DNA of 64,000 bases from VAZQ01 sp963841105 (GCA_963841105.1 CAWJCB010000030.1:290684-354683); one strand, 5' to 3'. Numbered from the stretch's first letter, positions 35,752 to 44,697 are shown. Numbers and translations are program-made. Notes: generated by a model not told the origin, from the sequence alone.

Positions 35752-38034
35752 TTACAACTGGATGACGAAGGGATTGATCTCTCCCTCGCAGACTGATCGG
35801 GACAACCAACCTTCCCGCACAGGCACATCATACAGGCGACCCGGCCCGAAACGAGCCCAGAAGTGTCGAAGGCCTGGCGCAACCACGCGCACCACCGGGA
35901 ACCCCACGTCAGGCCGCGTCTGGTCAAGGACAAGAACCTCGATGCCTTGGGTCTCCACCAGCCTCCTGCAGGTGAAAATATCCTGTTGAAGATCGTTCGA
36001 AGCGAAGTTTTTGACAGCCTGAAGGCGGCATGGTCCTGCTTCAAGATCGGGCATCAGGTAGCTGGCATCGCCCGCTCTTACCGTGCGCCACCAGCGTACG
36101 GCATCCTGACCTCCTCGGTAAGTACGGGTTGCTTCTGGGCCGGTTGCTGTCGGCACCGCCTCCAATGACTGGTTCAGCTCCGTCAACGCCCGTCCGAGAG
36201 CCACGCCGGGGTCGAGATGCGCGCCAAAGCCGTAGATGATGTCCTCTTCGGCTTTGTCCACCCGTCGCGATATCGCAGCAAAGGTTGGTACTCCTATGTC
36301 ACTCGTGACATCGAGCGCCCAAACGTCGCGACGAAGCTCGCGGTACCTCGCTATGAGTCCCGGGATGTATGCGTCGTCGACGTTTTCGAGGTCAACGGCC
36401 GCCCTTCGCAGACGATTGTACCACCATAGGGCGACCGCGTCCCGCTCGATGAGCTCAAGGAGCCCCTGCAGCACGGCCTCCTCCAGGACGGAACCGGCGG
36501 CACAACCGTTAGAGTCGCCTCGGGCGAACAGTGGATCGGAGCTTCGGTACCCGTAATAGCAGAATGAAGTCGGCAGGTAGCGCGTTTGTTCGGCGGACAG
36601 CGACCAGAGTGGAGTCCACTCGATCTCGACGTCCTCCCGAAACGGCTCGGGCACCCAGCGGGTCTTCTGGCCTCGCCGGTTGTGTGACTGCCGGTCCGCG
36701 TATTGACGTTCGCTGTACCCCATGCAGGCGTTCGGGTGAATCGCCGCGTTGCCAAGCTCCACAAACGTGGCCCGGATGCGGGCTTCCGTTCCGTCGAAGA
36801 CGCCGCAATAGCGCTCCAATGATTCAGCCAATGCACTGGCACGCGCCTGCTCGATGCTCTTTCCCTTGCCTCCCGAACGCCGCCGCAGTCCTTCACGGAG
36901 GAAGAACCGCTCGTCGTGCATGTCGGAGAAATTGTGATCGGCTGCAAAGATAGGAGTGAGGCATCTGCCACCGCCACAAGCCGCAGCGCTTCGCTCTCCC
37001 GGCACCAAGGTGCTCACGATGCCGGTGATCGGACTTAGGTGCCGCTCAAGTTGATTGAGCACTTCCCGCTGGTCCAGGGCGCGATGCCCTCCGTCCGACG
37101 CTTGCGCCTTTGGTCTCTGGCGCAGGTTTACCGGCCTGGAGAGAAAGCCGTTGCCAGGCTCGGGAGAGCCGCAAGACGGGCACTGTGGACGGCGGGTGAG
37201 GGTATGGTGGGTTCGTTCCAAGGTCAGAACGCTTGTAGAAACTACCCGGTTCAGGAGGATGGATTGCCCTCCTCCGGTTCCGATCCAGCGCGTAATCTCT
37301 GTCGCTGCTTCTGCGAGAGCGGCGTGCTGCATCGAAGCGATGCACGCGGGGACGACACGCCGCGGACCGCTCGGCCCATTGCGCCGTGCGAGATATTCTT
37401 CCACCTTGCGATGTCCGCGGAGCCGCTGCGAGAGACACTCCCAGCACGCAGTCTGCCCTGGCAGGAACATGGGACCGATCCAGGTCTCCATGCCGACGGG
37501 TTTCACCAGCAGCCAAGCCTTTCCTGAGATCATTGAGCGGGCATTCCACCCGCCAATCTCCGGTCGCAGGTAGTCGTCGGTAACAACGACCGTGAAGTCA
37601 CCCTGACGCCCAACCCTGAGCCCCTGGCGCTCGAGCAAATCTGTCAGGAATGCGAGGTCGACGTCCCCGTATGCAATTGTTGACAGCGGCGTGACGTTCA
37701 AACGGGATCGTGCCGCCGAGGGGGGCACACCGGAATGCTCCCAGAATGCCATCGAGGGTCGCGCTTCGACGGCGGCATCCTCAGCGAGATAGCCACTTGT
37801 CTTGAGGCGCTCCAGCGCCGCGAACACCTGCTCTGCCGGATACCTCGTGCAAAGAACCTCGAATATTGCTTCGACGTCATGGGCGCCGTCCAGCATAGGT
37901 GCGAGGGCTGCATAGATTGGGTCAGGTATCCACGTGTGGTGACTTTCAGAGAGCAAAAAAAGCCCGTCATCCGAGCTGATGACGGGTTGCACGCAGGACT
38001 TGAAGCGTGGACGTGTCGCCGCGTCCACATCCAT
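35752..38034 (-). CDS. TOMM leader-binding/YcaO cyclodehydratase fusion
   Basis: 760 residues that install azolines on Cys/Ser/Thr of the precursor. Residues 1-~330 are the E1-like/RRE leader-binding part: FLLSESHHTWIPDPIYAALAPMLDGAHDVEAIFEVL at the start, FLPGQTACWECLSQRL and RRPQCPSCGSPE supply the four zinc-binding cysteines. Residues ~350-760 are YcaO: SGGKGKSIEQARASALAESLERYCGVFDG (ATP/Mg site), EEAVLQGLLELIERDAVALWWYNRL, and GRALTELNQSLEAV. The extreme C-terminus NPFVIQL is a weakened form of the proline-rich tail of TOMM cyclodehydratases. It starts 16 nt after the nearer precursor gene. Its first codons contain an intrinsic-terminator-like hairpin (see 37955-37986). Confidence 0.92.
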   Translation of the reverse strand: MDVDAATRPRFKSCVQPVISSDDGLFLLSESHHTWIPDPIYAALAPMLDGAHDVEAIFEVLCTRYPAEQVFAALERLKTSGYLAEDAAVEARPSMAFWEHSGVPPSAARSRLNVTPLSTIAYGDVDLAFLTDLLERQGLRVGRQGDFTVVVTDDYLRPEIGGWNARSMISGKAWLLVKPVGMETWIGPMFLPGQTACWECLSQRLRGHRKVEEYLARRNGPSGPRRVVPACIASMQHAALAEAATEITRWIGTGGGQSILLNRVVSTSVLTLERTHHTLTRRPQCPSCGSPEPGNGFLSRPVNLRQRPKAQASDGGHRALDQREVLNQLERHLSPITGIVSTLVPGERSAAACGGGRCLTPIFAADHNFSDMHDERFFLREGLRRRSGGKGKSIEQARASALAESLERYCGVFDGTEARIRATFVELGNAAIHPNACMGYSERQYADRQSHNRRGQKTRWVPEPFREDVEIEWTPLWSLSAEQTRYLPTSFCYYGYRSSDPLFARGDSNGCAAGSVLEEAVLQGLLELIERDAVALWWYNRLRRAAVDLENVDDAYIPGLIARYRELRRDVWALDVTSDIGVPTFAAISRRVDKAEEDIIYGFGAHLDPGVALGRALTELNQSLEAVPTATGPEATRTYRGGQDAVRWWRTVRAGDASYLMPDLEAGPCRLQAVKNFASNDLQQDIFTCRRLVETQGIEVLVLDQTRPDVGFPVVRVVAPGLRHFWARFGPGRLYDVPVREGWLSRSVCEGEINPFVIQL
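37955..37986 (-). terminator. Intrinsic-terminator-like hairpin inside the cyclodehydratase gene
   Basis: Read on the minus strand: CCCGTCATC, loop AGCTCG, GATGACGGG, then C and seven T's. The nine-bp stem is perfect and the T-tract follows at once, which is the standard form of a Rho-independent terminator. It begins 48 nt into the cyclodehydratase frame (codons 17-27, encoding QPVISSDDGLFL), just after both precursor genes. Since this segment is also the conserved start of the leader-binding domain, the frame is real and the structure is intragenic. It could act as a partial terminator or attenuator. Confidence 0.7.
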
Positions 38035-38049
38035 ACAAAACTATCCCGC

Positions 38050-38322
38050 TCAGCAGCAGGTGGGCGGAAACGGATTAACCTGCTCAAGCTGATCCTCGGA
38101 TATACCCGCGGGGCGTGTGCGCAGGATGACTATCTTGTTGAACGACTTTCCGATTTCCAAGCCGTAGCACTTTATGGCCGCGGTCGGATCGGTCTCTAAG
38201 AGCTTCCTGAATTCGGGATCGAGCCACGCCTTCGCATGGATCTTGCCCCAGTCCTTATCAGTTACTTCAACCGCCCTCATTCGTGCGGTCACCTTTTTGC
38301 TGGCCTTTCGTTTCTTCGCCAT
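38050..38322 (-). CDS. RiPP precursor peptide 1 (NHLP-like leader, NPFPPTCC core)
   Basis: 90 residues. A Lys/Arg-rich N-terminal extension (MAKKRKASKKVTARMRAVE) precedes a leader that matches the nitrile-hydratase-like leader (NHLP) pattern of TOMM precursors: TDKDWGKIHAKAWLDPEF, RKLLETDPTAAIKCYGLEIG, then the strand KIVILRTRP and a variable spacer AGISEDQLEQ. The last nine residues are VNPFPPTCC, identical to those of the second precursor. One Thr and two terminal Cys are candidate azoline sites. The ATG has a strong GAAAGGA ribosome-binding site. It lies 16 nt before the cyclodehydratase start. Confidence 0.9.
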   Translation of the reverse strand: MAKKRKASKKVTARMRAVEVTDKDWGKIHAKAWLDPEFRKLLETDPTAAIKCYGLEIGKSFNKIVILRTRPAGISEDQLEQVNPFPPTCC

Positions 38323-38377
38323 GGCTGTTTCCTTTCAATGCGCCGCTGGTCGCGTCCCATTCCCGGTGATCGGCACT

Positions 38378-38602
38378 TCAGCAGCAGGTGGGCGGAAACG
38401 GATTGACGTGCTCAAAATGCTTGTCCGGTACACTCGCCGGCCGCGAGCGCAACGTGACTATTTTATCAAAGGTCTTGCCGACCTCCTTGCCGTAAGCCTT
38501 TACGGCCGCGGTCGGATCGGTCTCCAAGAGCTTCCTGAATTTAGGGTCGCGCCATGCCTTCGCATGGATCTTGCCCCAGTCCGTGTTGCTTAGGTTAGCC
38601 AC
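38378..38602 (-). CDS. RiPP precursor peptide 2 (NHLP-like leader, NPFPPTCC core)
   Basis: 74 residues from a GTG start (GTG GCT AAC CTA) with AAGGA upstream. It lacks the Lys/Arg-rich extension of precursor 1 but has the same leader: TDWGKIHAKAWRDPKF, RKLLETDPTAAVKAYGKEVG, KIVTLRSRPAS and the spacer VPDKHFEH, ending in VNPFPPTCC. Between the two precursors the leader and core are conserved while the spacer before the core differs, which suggests that the spacer contains the leader-cleavage site. No Gly-Gly motif is visible. The gene is 55 nt upstream of precursor 1, in the same operon. Confidence 0.9.
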   Translation of the reverse strand: MANLSNTDWGKIHAKAWRDPKFRKLLETDPTAAVKAYGKEVGKTFDKIVTLRSRPASVPDKHFEHVNPFPPTCC

Positions 38603-38757
38603 TGATCTGTATTCCTTGAGAGGGTTGGTGGCGATCTCGCTTTTTCAGGCGACACCCCACGGCCGCCCGCGAGCCAAGGCCAACGCCCTTGCCCCGACTT
38701 TCCTGAGAACATTCCCATTGCGGTCTGGGCAGGACGAGGGAGAGCATGATTGAATCC

Positions 38758-38775
38758 GACGGCAAAGCTGCCGTC
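38758..38775 (-). promoter_or_regulatory. Hairpin in the P450-precursor intergenic region
   Basis: GACGGC, a six-base loop, GCCGTC. It lies 20 nt after the P450 stop and about 155 nt before precursor 2. No T-run follows, so it is not a complete intrinsic terminator; it might protect or process the precursor mRNA. The 192-bp gap is large for this operon, and it may also hold an internal promoter, which I cannot identify. Confidence 0.35.
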
Positions 38776-38794
38776 CAGGCTACCGCAACTAAAA

Positions 38795-40123
38795 CTACGA
38801 TTTGAGGGGTTGCCGTGTCAACAAAGAAGCCCGTCCCGCCTCCCGAAGCCACAGACGAAAGCCATCAGGTCCACCGCGGGTTGGGACGAACTGGAAGCAA
38901 CGCGCCGTGCAAAGGGTGATAACTGTCATTTGGTGAAGCGCCATATGATTGGCGATGCACGCACGCCGACCAGCGCCGAATGGAAAGTAGGGCGATCGGG
39001 CCGTGACCGCGACGCTTCCTTTCATGAAGCGTTCGGGAAGAAAGCGATGCGGCTCTGGAAAATTGGTCGCGTCGTTATGGAGCAATTGCGGACTTACCCA
39101 GACAGCGACATCGCGCGAGAACTCGAAACCGGCGAGCTCGAAACTGCTCTCGACCTCTCGATAGAGAATGGGAGCTGGTGGGTGCAGACGCATGCTCTCT
39201 TTCAGAGCGGCGAGGCAGTACGACTTTAAGACAGCCGCCGGCTCCATGGCGCCCGTCGCGCCAAGGTGATCGGCCTCGGCTGCAATTCCGGGGCAGGCGT
39301 CATGGACCGCGATGTCACGCCAGAAATGCACCAGGCTGGAAGGGATCGTGAGATGCCCGGCGTAAAGCATCTGTATGACTTCTCCCACTATTTCCTCGCG
39401 GCTGAGCCTTTCGCCGTCAGGAAAACGCGCTTGAATCAACGCCGAGAGAATATCCCCCCTCTCCTCGCCACTTGCGATGCGCTCGTCGATGATGCGAATG
39501 GCCGTGTCCATCCGGCGCGGCGCCCGTGGCCGCACCATCACCAATGGCGCCGTGGGATCGCCGCCGGGGACACTGATATGCTCTTCTCCGTAGGCCTCCG
39601 CGAAGGGGAGCACTCCGGAGCGACCGCTGTCCGGTCCATGCCCTTCCAGCTCCGCGTCCAGCACCATGCGCGCGGCGATGCGGGCGGTGAGGATGCGGAG
39701 CTCCTTGACCAGGTCACGCTCGCAGTCGGAGGCCCGCCACCTGTCCAGCATGTCCTGCGTGCACTGGGCCACCACGGGCAGGCAAAGCGCCACACGTCGC
39801 GCCAGGAAGCAGGACCGCAGCACCCGGCGGTGGGCCTGCCAGGCCGCTCCCTCGAGAGTCGTGAGGCCATCGCCCCAGTAGCCGCGGTTGGAGTCCTTAA
39901 CGAACTCCGGTTTGCGCAGGCACGCTTCGCGCTCAAAAAAAAGCTCGCGGACCTGAGGCGCGCCGTTGACCAAGATGCAGGGCGAGCGTCCAAGATCGAA
40001 CCCGACTACATCTCCGTAATTCTCGGCGAGCGCCGCCAAAAACCCGAACATGTCAGCCCGCCAAAATTCGTAGTTAAGTTTGCCCAGGTACTCGCCCTTA
40101 GGGCCGGGTGGTGCTGTTGGCAT
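38795..40123 (-). CDS. Cytochrome P450 (RiPP tailoring candidate)
   Basis: 442 residues. The heme loop is FPFGAGRRACIANHMA with the axial cysteine, the K-helix is ALKESMRLHPPAPILYREVE (ExxR) and PHRFLPERF is the meander/PERF motif. In the I-helix the usual A/G-G-x-(D/E)-T is AGHLTIPSS, so the acidic residue next to the oxygen-activation threonine is Leu, an unusual feature. The start MPTAPPGPKGEYLGKL has the proline hinge but no membrane anchor, so it is soluble. It is the first gene of the TOMM operon, 72 nt downstream of the cyclase-AAA regulator gene. It could hydroxylate or couple core residues such as Phe or Pro; this is inference. Confidence 0.9.
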   Translation of the reverse strand: MPTAPPGPKGEYLGKLNYEFWRADMFGFLAALAENYGDVVGFDLGRSPCILVNGAPQVRELFFEREACLRKPEFVKDSNRGYWGDGLTTLEGAAWQAHRRVLRSCFLARRVALCLPVVAQCTQDMLDRWRASDCERDLVKELRILTARIAARMVLDAELEGHGPDSGRSGVLPFAEAYGEEHISVPGGDPTAPLVMVRPRAPRRMDTAIRIIDERIASGEERGDILSALIQARFPDGERLSREEIVGEVIQMLYAGHLTIPSSLVHFWRDIAVHDACPGIAAEADHLGATGAMEPAAVLKSYCLAALKESMRLHPPAPILYREVESSFELAGFEFSRDVAVWVSPQLLHNDATNFPEPHRFLPERFMKGSVAVTARSPYFPFGAGRRACIANHMALHQMTVITLCTARCFQFVPTRGGPDGFRLWLREAGRASLLTRQPLKS

Positions 40124-40194
40124 CAGATGCCGAACCCCACCGATTGAGGGCTATGCGCCGCCCGCGGCGATAGCTGCCGGGGTCTGTTTTGTCC

Positions 40195-43100
40195 TCAAAT
40201 ATCCACTCCTTCCGAGCATCGGACTTGTCCGGCCAGGGTGTGGCTGGGCTGGCATGTGCCAGCAAACAAAGATTGCGTTCCGGCGGCTTCCGAGGCCAGC
40301 GCATCCCGCAAGACTTTGGCTTCCCGCAAGTCCAGCGTATCGAAGCCTTCGATGAACCACTCATGGATTGGAGCAAGATAATCATGGCCCTGCTGCCGCT
40401 TACCCTGATTGTGCAACAGCCGCGCCATTCTCATGGCCGCGCGCAATTCCCAGGATTTTGCCTGTTGAGCGCGCGCGACCACGAGAGCTCGCTCGAAATA
40501 CCGTTCGGCCTTGGCTAAATCCGGCTCCGGCGACAGCAGCATGATATCGCCGGCGATTCGGTAGATTTCCGCCTCATGCCACCTTTCATTGGTTGTTTCC
40601 GCCGCCGTCACAGCTTCATCAATGCAGTGCCACGCTTCATCGAGCTCGCCAAGCTCGGCATAAGCCCTCGCCAGGTATGGCAGGTGCAATGGCATCCACA
40701 AGGTTGATCCCGTTGACCGCAATGCTGTGATGCTGGAGGTGATAATGCGAACCGCATCCGCGGGCTTACCGGTGCAGGCCAATACGCACCCTTGCACCGA
40801 GGTTCCCAGAGCCTTCCAGAACGATGTACCCTTTTCATGCGCCAAAGCGACCAGTTCATCGGCTTCCGCGTTTGCTGTCTCGTAATCCCCACATTCGAAA
40901 TTGGTCAACCACGCGTGAACGAGCGCATACATCAGAGTGGCGGCTTGGCCAATCTCGCGCGCGTCTGCAAGCGCGTGGCTCGTGTCTGCGAGCGCGGCCT
41001 GCGGATAGCCGAGCATCCACAGCGCCCACGATCGATAGGACAAGGCTGCGACCCGGACGTCCTGGCCAAATCGGGTCGCGAGGGGACGATGCTCGGCAGG
41101 ATCATAAAGTGCGATCGCGCGGTCGAGATGTGCTCGGCCTTCCGCAAAAGCGCCCGTATGCAGCGCAGAACCCATCATGCGATGACCGATCATGAGCGGA
41201 ACCGCCGCTCTTCGCTTTTGTGCGAGCCCCAGAAAATGGCTCGCCAGCTCGCGCAGAGCGTCCCCCTTGAATGCAACGAAGCTCGTTGTCCAAAAGCTGT
41301 AGAGAACTGAGAACAAAAGCAATGGATCGTCGGGAGGTTCTCCGAGCGCTTCAGCCTGTTCGATGAGCACACGTGCCCGCTCGGCTGCCGCCTTGGTTTC
41401 AGGCGCAGCATACCCTTTGACATGCATGAGTGGGGTTATGAGCGCGACCTGAAGCTTGATCTGCTCGCGACGCAGCGCGGCAGTGGCGGGTATGCTCGCA
41501 ATTTGGGTAAGCGCACGCGTGAGCTGCTCTGTGGCCTCGACAAGCGCGGAGCGTTCCAGCGATCGCTGTCCCGCTTTGCCCCAGAAGGCAGCGGCTTTCT
41601 CAACCAACCCGGCTTCCGTGCAATGACGCGCCAGCAGCTCTGGCTGACGCTCGGCGATGTCCGGGAATTGGGTCTCAAGAGTCTCGGCAATGCGTGCGTG
41701 AAGGGCGCGCCGCGGCTGGCGCAATAGCGTACCATAAGCCGCGTCCTGCACCAGGGCATGGTTGAACAGGTAGCTCGCATGCGGCGGCACACCTTGCTGG
41801 AACAGCAAACCTGCTGCGACGAGACGGTCAATCAACAATCTCAGCTCCGCCTCCGGCTGTCCCACCACGGCGGCCAGCAGCGCATGGGAAAATGTGCGCC
41901 CGATCGCCGCCCCGATCTGCGCCACCTCTTTGGCGGCGCCGAGCCGGTCGAGCCGCGCCATGAGCGACGCATGCAAACTTGCAGGGACCGGCCGGCTCGC
42001 TAACGGAGCCGTTGCACCTTCGTCTTCCAATTCGCCCTCACCGCCAGCCTCCAGCACCGCCTTTGTCATCTCTTCGACGAACAGTGGAACGCCGTCGGTA
42101 CGCTCGATGATATCCCGCCGGATGCTCGCGGGAAGCGCCTTGTTGCCAAGAAGCCGGTCGATCATGGCACCGACTTCGCGCTGCGCCAATCGATTGATGG
42201 TGAGGCTCGTCACGTGAGACCGTCCGACCCAGGGCGGTTCGAATTCCGGTCGAAACGTGACGATCAGCAGCACCGGAAGCATCACGATGCGGTCCACAGT
42301 CCGACCAAACGCTTCCAGGGTGGTGGGGTCGATCCAATGCGCATCCTCGAGGACCATCAGAACCGGACTGGAGCGCGCCACGGCTTGAACTCGTAAAGTG
42401 AGGGCGTCCAGGGTTCTTTGCCGGCGCTGCTCCGGAGTCAGTCTGAGCGAGGGATAACGTCCATCGTTCGGCAACGACAGCATCTCGGCAAAAAGCGCCG
42501 CGTCCTCAATCGAGGTCGAGATTCTGCGTGAGCAGCGCATCGAGCTTGTCGAGCCTGTTTGGGGGGGTGTCGTTGTGCGCCAGTCCGGCGGCGCGTTCCA
42601 TATGGCCGATGATCGGATAAAACGCGCTGTGCCTGTGCTGCGGCGAGCAGAAATAGCGCAAGCGCACGTGCGGCTCGGTCGCGAGGTTTTCCAGCAGCTC
42701 AACCGTGAGCCGCGATTTCCCAATACCGGCCTCTCCGGAGAGCAACACCACTTGGCCTTCACCCGACTTTGCCTCCTGCCAGCGCCGAAGCAGCAATTCG
42801 CATTCTTCGTCCCTGCCGACGAGAGCCGTCAGACCGGTCGCGCGCAACGCCTCGAACCGGCTTGCCACGGAGCTCACCCGAAGCGCCGCCCAGACCTGCG
42901 CCGGCGTGGCCACGCCCTTGAGATCCCTGTGCCCGAGGTCCTCCACTTCAAAGAGATTGCCAACCAGTCTGCGCGTGCTGTCGCAGATGACAACTGTGTT
43001 CGGCTCGGCGATCACTTGCATGCGCGCGGCGAGGTTTGGCGTCTTGCCAACGATGCCACGCTCCTGAGCGTCTCCTGAGCCGATGAGGTCGCCGACGACG

Positions 43101-43663
43101 ACCAGCCCAGTCGCTATTCCGACACGAGTCCGCAAGGAAGTCCGCCACTTCAGCGCGGCGACCGCATTGATCAGCTCGAGGCCCGCCCGTACGGCCCGCT
43201 CGGCGTCGTCCTCCTGGGCCCGAGGATAACCAAAATACACGAGTACCCCGTCGCCCATGTATCTCGCCACGAAGCCGCCAAAGCGGTGGACGGTATCGGC
43301 AACGCATTTCTGATAAGCCGAAATGACCTCGCGCAGGTCCTCCGGGTCCATGCGCACAGAGAGTGCCGTCGAGCCGACCAGATCAGAGAACAGCACCGTG
43401 ACCTGCCGGCGTTCAGCGGTATTTTTCCCGGAGGTATCGATTGCCGAAAGGGCGTCGGCTGGCGGGATTTTTGCGTTCGCGTCGGCGCGCAGAGTGGCAA
43501 TGCCGTTAAGCAGCCTTCGGCGGTGCCCGACGATAACGACGCCCAAATCCTTCAAATCCTCCGCCGTCAAGCTCGGCAGGAGCGAGTCGTCGATCGCGTG
43601 CTCGCGAAATGCCGCCTCATACTCTTCAAGACCGAGACTCCGCAGCCAATCTCCAACGTCCAT
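40195..43663 (-). pseudogene. SAM-domain/adenylate cyclase/AAA-ATPase/TPR regulator, frameshifted
   Basis: N-terminal SAM domain (VGDWLRSLGLEEYEAAFREHAIDDSLL), class III nucleotide cyclase with both metal aspartates (FSDLVGSTALSV and ARYMGDGVLVYFG), a STAND-type ATPase (Walker A SGEAGIGKSRL) and a long C-terminal TPR-rich part. The frame breaks near 42515 (..LLTQNLDLD) and resumes in another frame at IEDAALFAEMLSLPNDGR. ATG at 43663 is used; a GTG/ATG seven codons upstream is possible. Such proteins are common in Bradyrhizobium-like genomes as signal-dependent ATPases with no defined ligand. The stop lies 72 nt before the P450, so it may be in the same transcript and may regulate the RiPP operon. 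This is inference from position. Confidence 0.75.
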
Positions 43664-43772
43664 GACGGCGCCTCCCGCCAATTACTGCGGGAACTCTATC
43701 TTGTCTCGTGCCCGCAGTTCGTGCGGAAGCAAATTATAGCAGATGAATTCGTGCAAAGGGGTTGCAAGGTAG

Positions 43773-43997
43773 TGGGCTCTGGAAACGAGACGTTGCGCAG
43801 CGCACATTTGCATCAAGCCAGGGAAGCGTCCAAAACGTCCCCGCGATCCCGCCGAGGTCGCCAATCTCATGATCGATATTGCCCAGCGGCCAGATCGAAA
43901 GTCGAGAACCGCGGTCATGGCCGCCAATGCCACGAAGCGGCTTTGGGAAATTGGTGATGTCGTGGACGTGCTCGAAGGTTGGGAGTCGGCCAACTGA
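43773..43997 (+). pseudogene. Gene remnant (KRPKRPRDPAE..LWEIGDVVDVLE)
   Basis: A start-less reading frame encodes IKPGKRPKRPRDPAEVANLMIDIAQ, resembling a small histone-H1-like family of rhizobia, then NATKRLWEIGDVVDVLEGWE, which resembles a transposase or other C-terminus. There is no ATG or GTG with a ribosome-binding site before the conserved part. The frame looks like a chimeric remnant left by a past rearrangement. Confidence 0.3.
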
Positions 43998-44015
43998 AGT
44001 GGGCTCTTCGTCCCG

Positions 44016-44243
44016 CTATGGCAGCTTATCATATTCCCGTTGAAAGGCTGCGTCGAAGATATTGTCGGCCTCCGGATCGAGCGATTTCAGATGGCAATTG
44101 TCGCAGGTGCCAGTCAAGATCACGACTCGGCAGTGGACGTATCCTTTGTCGCTCCATTGCCGAAATATCATTCCTTCCGTATGCCACGTAACGCGCCCTT
44201 TTTTGCAGAATTCACAAGTGACGGGCACGTCTTCGGCTGCCAT
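44016..44243 (-). CDS. Small zinc-ribbon-like hypothetical protein
   Basis: 75 residues, MAAEDVPVTCEFCKKGRVTWHTEGM and later GTCDNCHLKSLDPEADNIFDAAF. Two Cys-X2-Cys pairs about 37 residues apart (CEFC and CDNC) suggest one zinc-ribbon. The frame is well balanced and starts with ATG. No neighbours indicate a function. Confidence 0.6.
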   Translation of the reverse strand: MAAEDVPVTCEFCKKGRVTWHTEGMIFRQWSDKGYVHCRVVILTGTCDNCHLKSLDPEADNIFDAAFQREYDKLP

Positions 44244-44512
44244 TGCCCATCCCCCTGAACGTCGCCTGAGCCGGCCAGTTTTGCATAGTGTCTTTGAAGG
44301 GATGTGTGAGCTACTTCACACTCAGGTTAATTCGCTGCCTTATCCGCAACCACCGCATCCCAATGCTTGTTCAGGCGGTCGAGGCAGGCGAGCTCAAAAT
44401 CAACGATGTTCGGGTCCTGATCGCGGACATAACGTGGAACAAGGGCGTTATTCATATTTTAAGTGAGGAGCCGCAATTGTCGGCGTGCTTCGCGCAGTGC
44501 GGCTAGAGGGCA

Positions 44513-44697
44513 GCGACATGGCGATCAAACGTCCGCGCAATCGGCCGCCTCGGTGCCGATGTCGCCGCCGGCCCCGGCAGATTTTCGGTGACGAAGGAAT
44601 TCCGAGCCGCGCGGAAAGCTACTGACCAATAAGACGCGCGGTGATGTCGACCCCGCCGCCGCCGGCAAAACCCGCAATGATGTGCACCATAGCAGAC
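44513..44697 (-). pseudogene. Remnant of a Bug/TctC-type tricarboxylate-binding protein
   Basis: In one minus-strand frame MVHIIAGFAGGGGVDITARLIGQ is seen, which matches the core of TctC/Bug receptors (typically IVPFAPGGxxDxxARLLxxxL). It ends at a stop, and another frame continues with RKSAGAGGDIGTEAADCADV, like the ENRPGAGGNIGTEAVARA segment. Only about 60 codons remain, with at least one frameshift and stop, so the gene is long dead. It lies just outside the left edge of the genomic island. Confidence 0.6.

Noticed and set aside
38595..38852. A third precursor peptide upstream of precursor 2
   Set aside because: The only frame there (85 codons) shows no NHLP-like leader and no TCC tail.
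43682..44032. 116-codon minus-strand frame between the cyclase and the zinc-ribbon gene
   Set aside because: Composition is Ser/Arg-rich without motifs, and it is antisense to the remnant on the plus strand.
44288..44506. 72-codon plus-strand frame upstream of the TctC relic
   Set aside because: The frame has plausible composition but no ribosome-binding site, no family and lies in a region of relics; not enough to call a gene.
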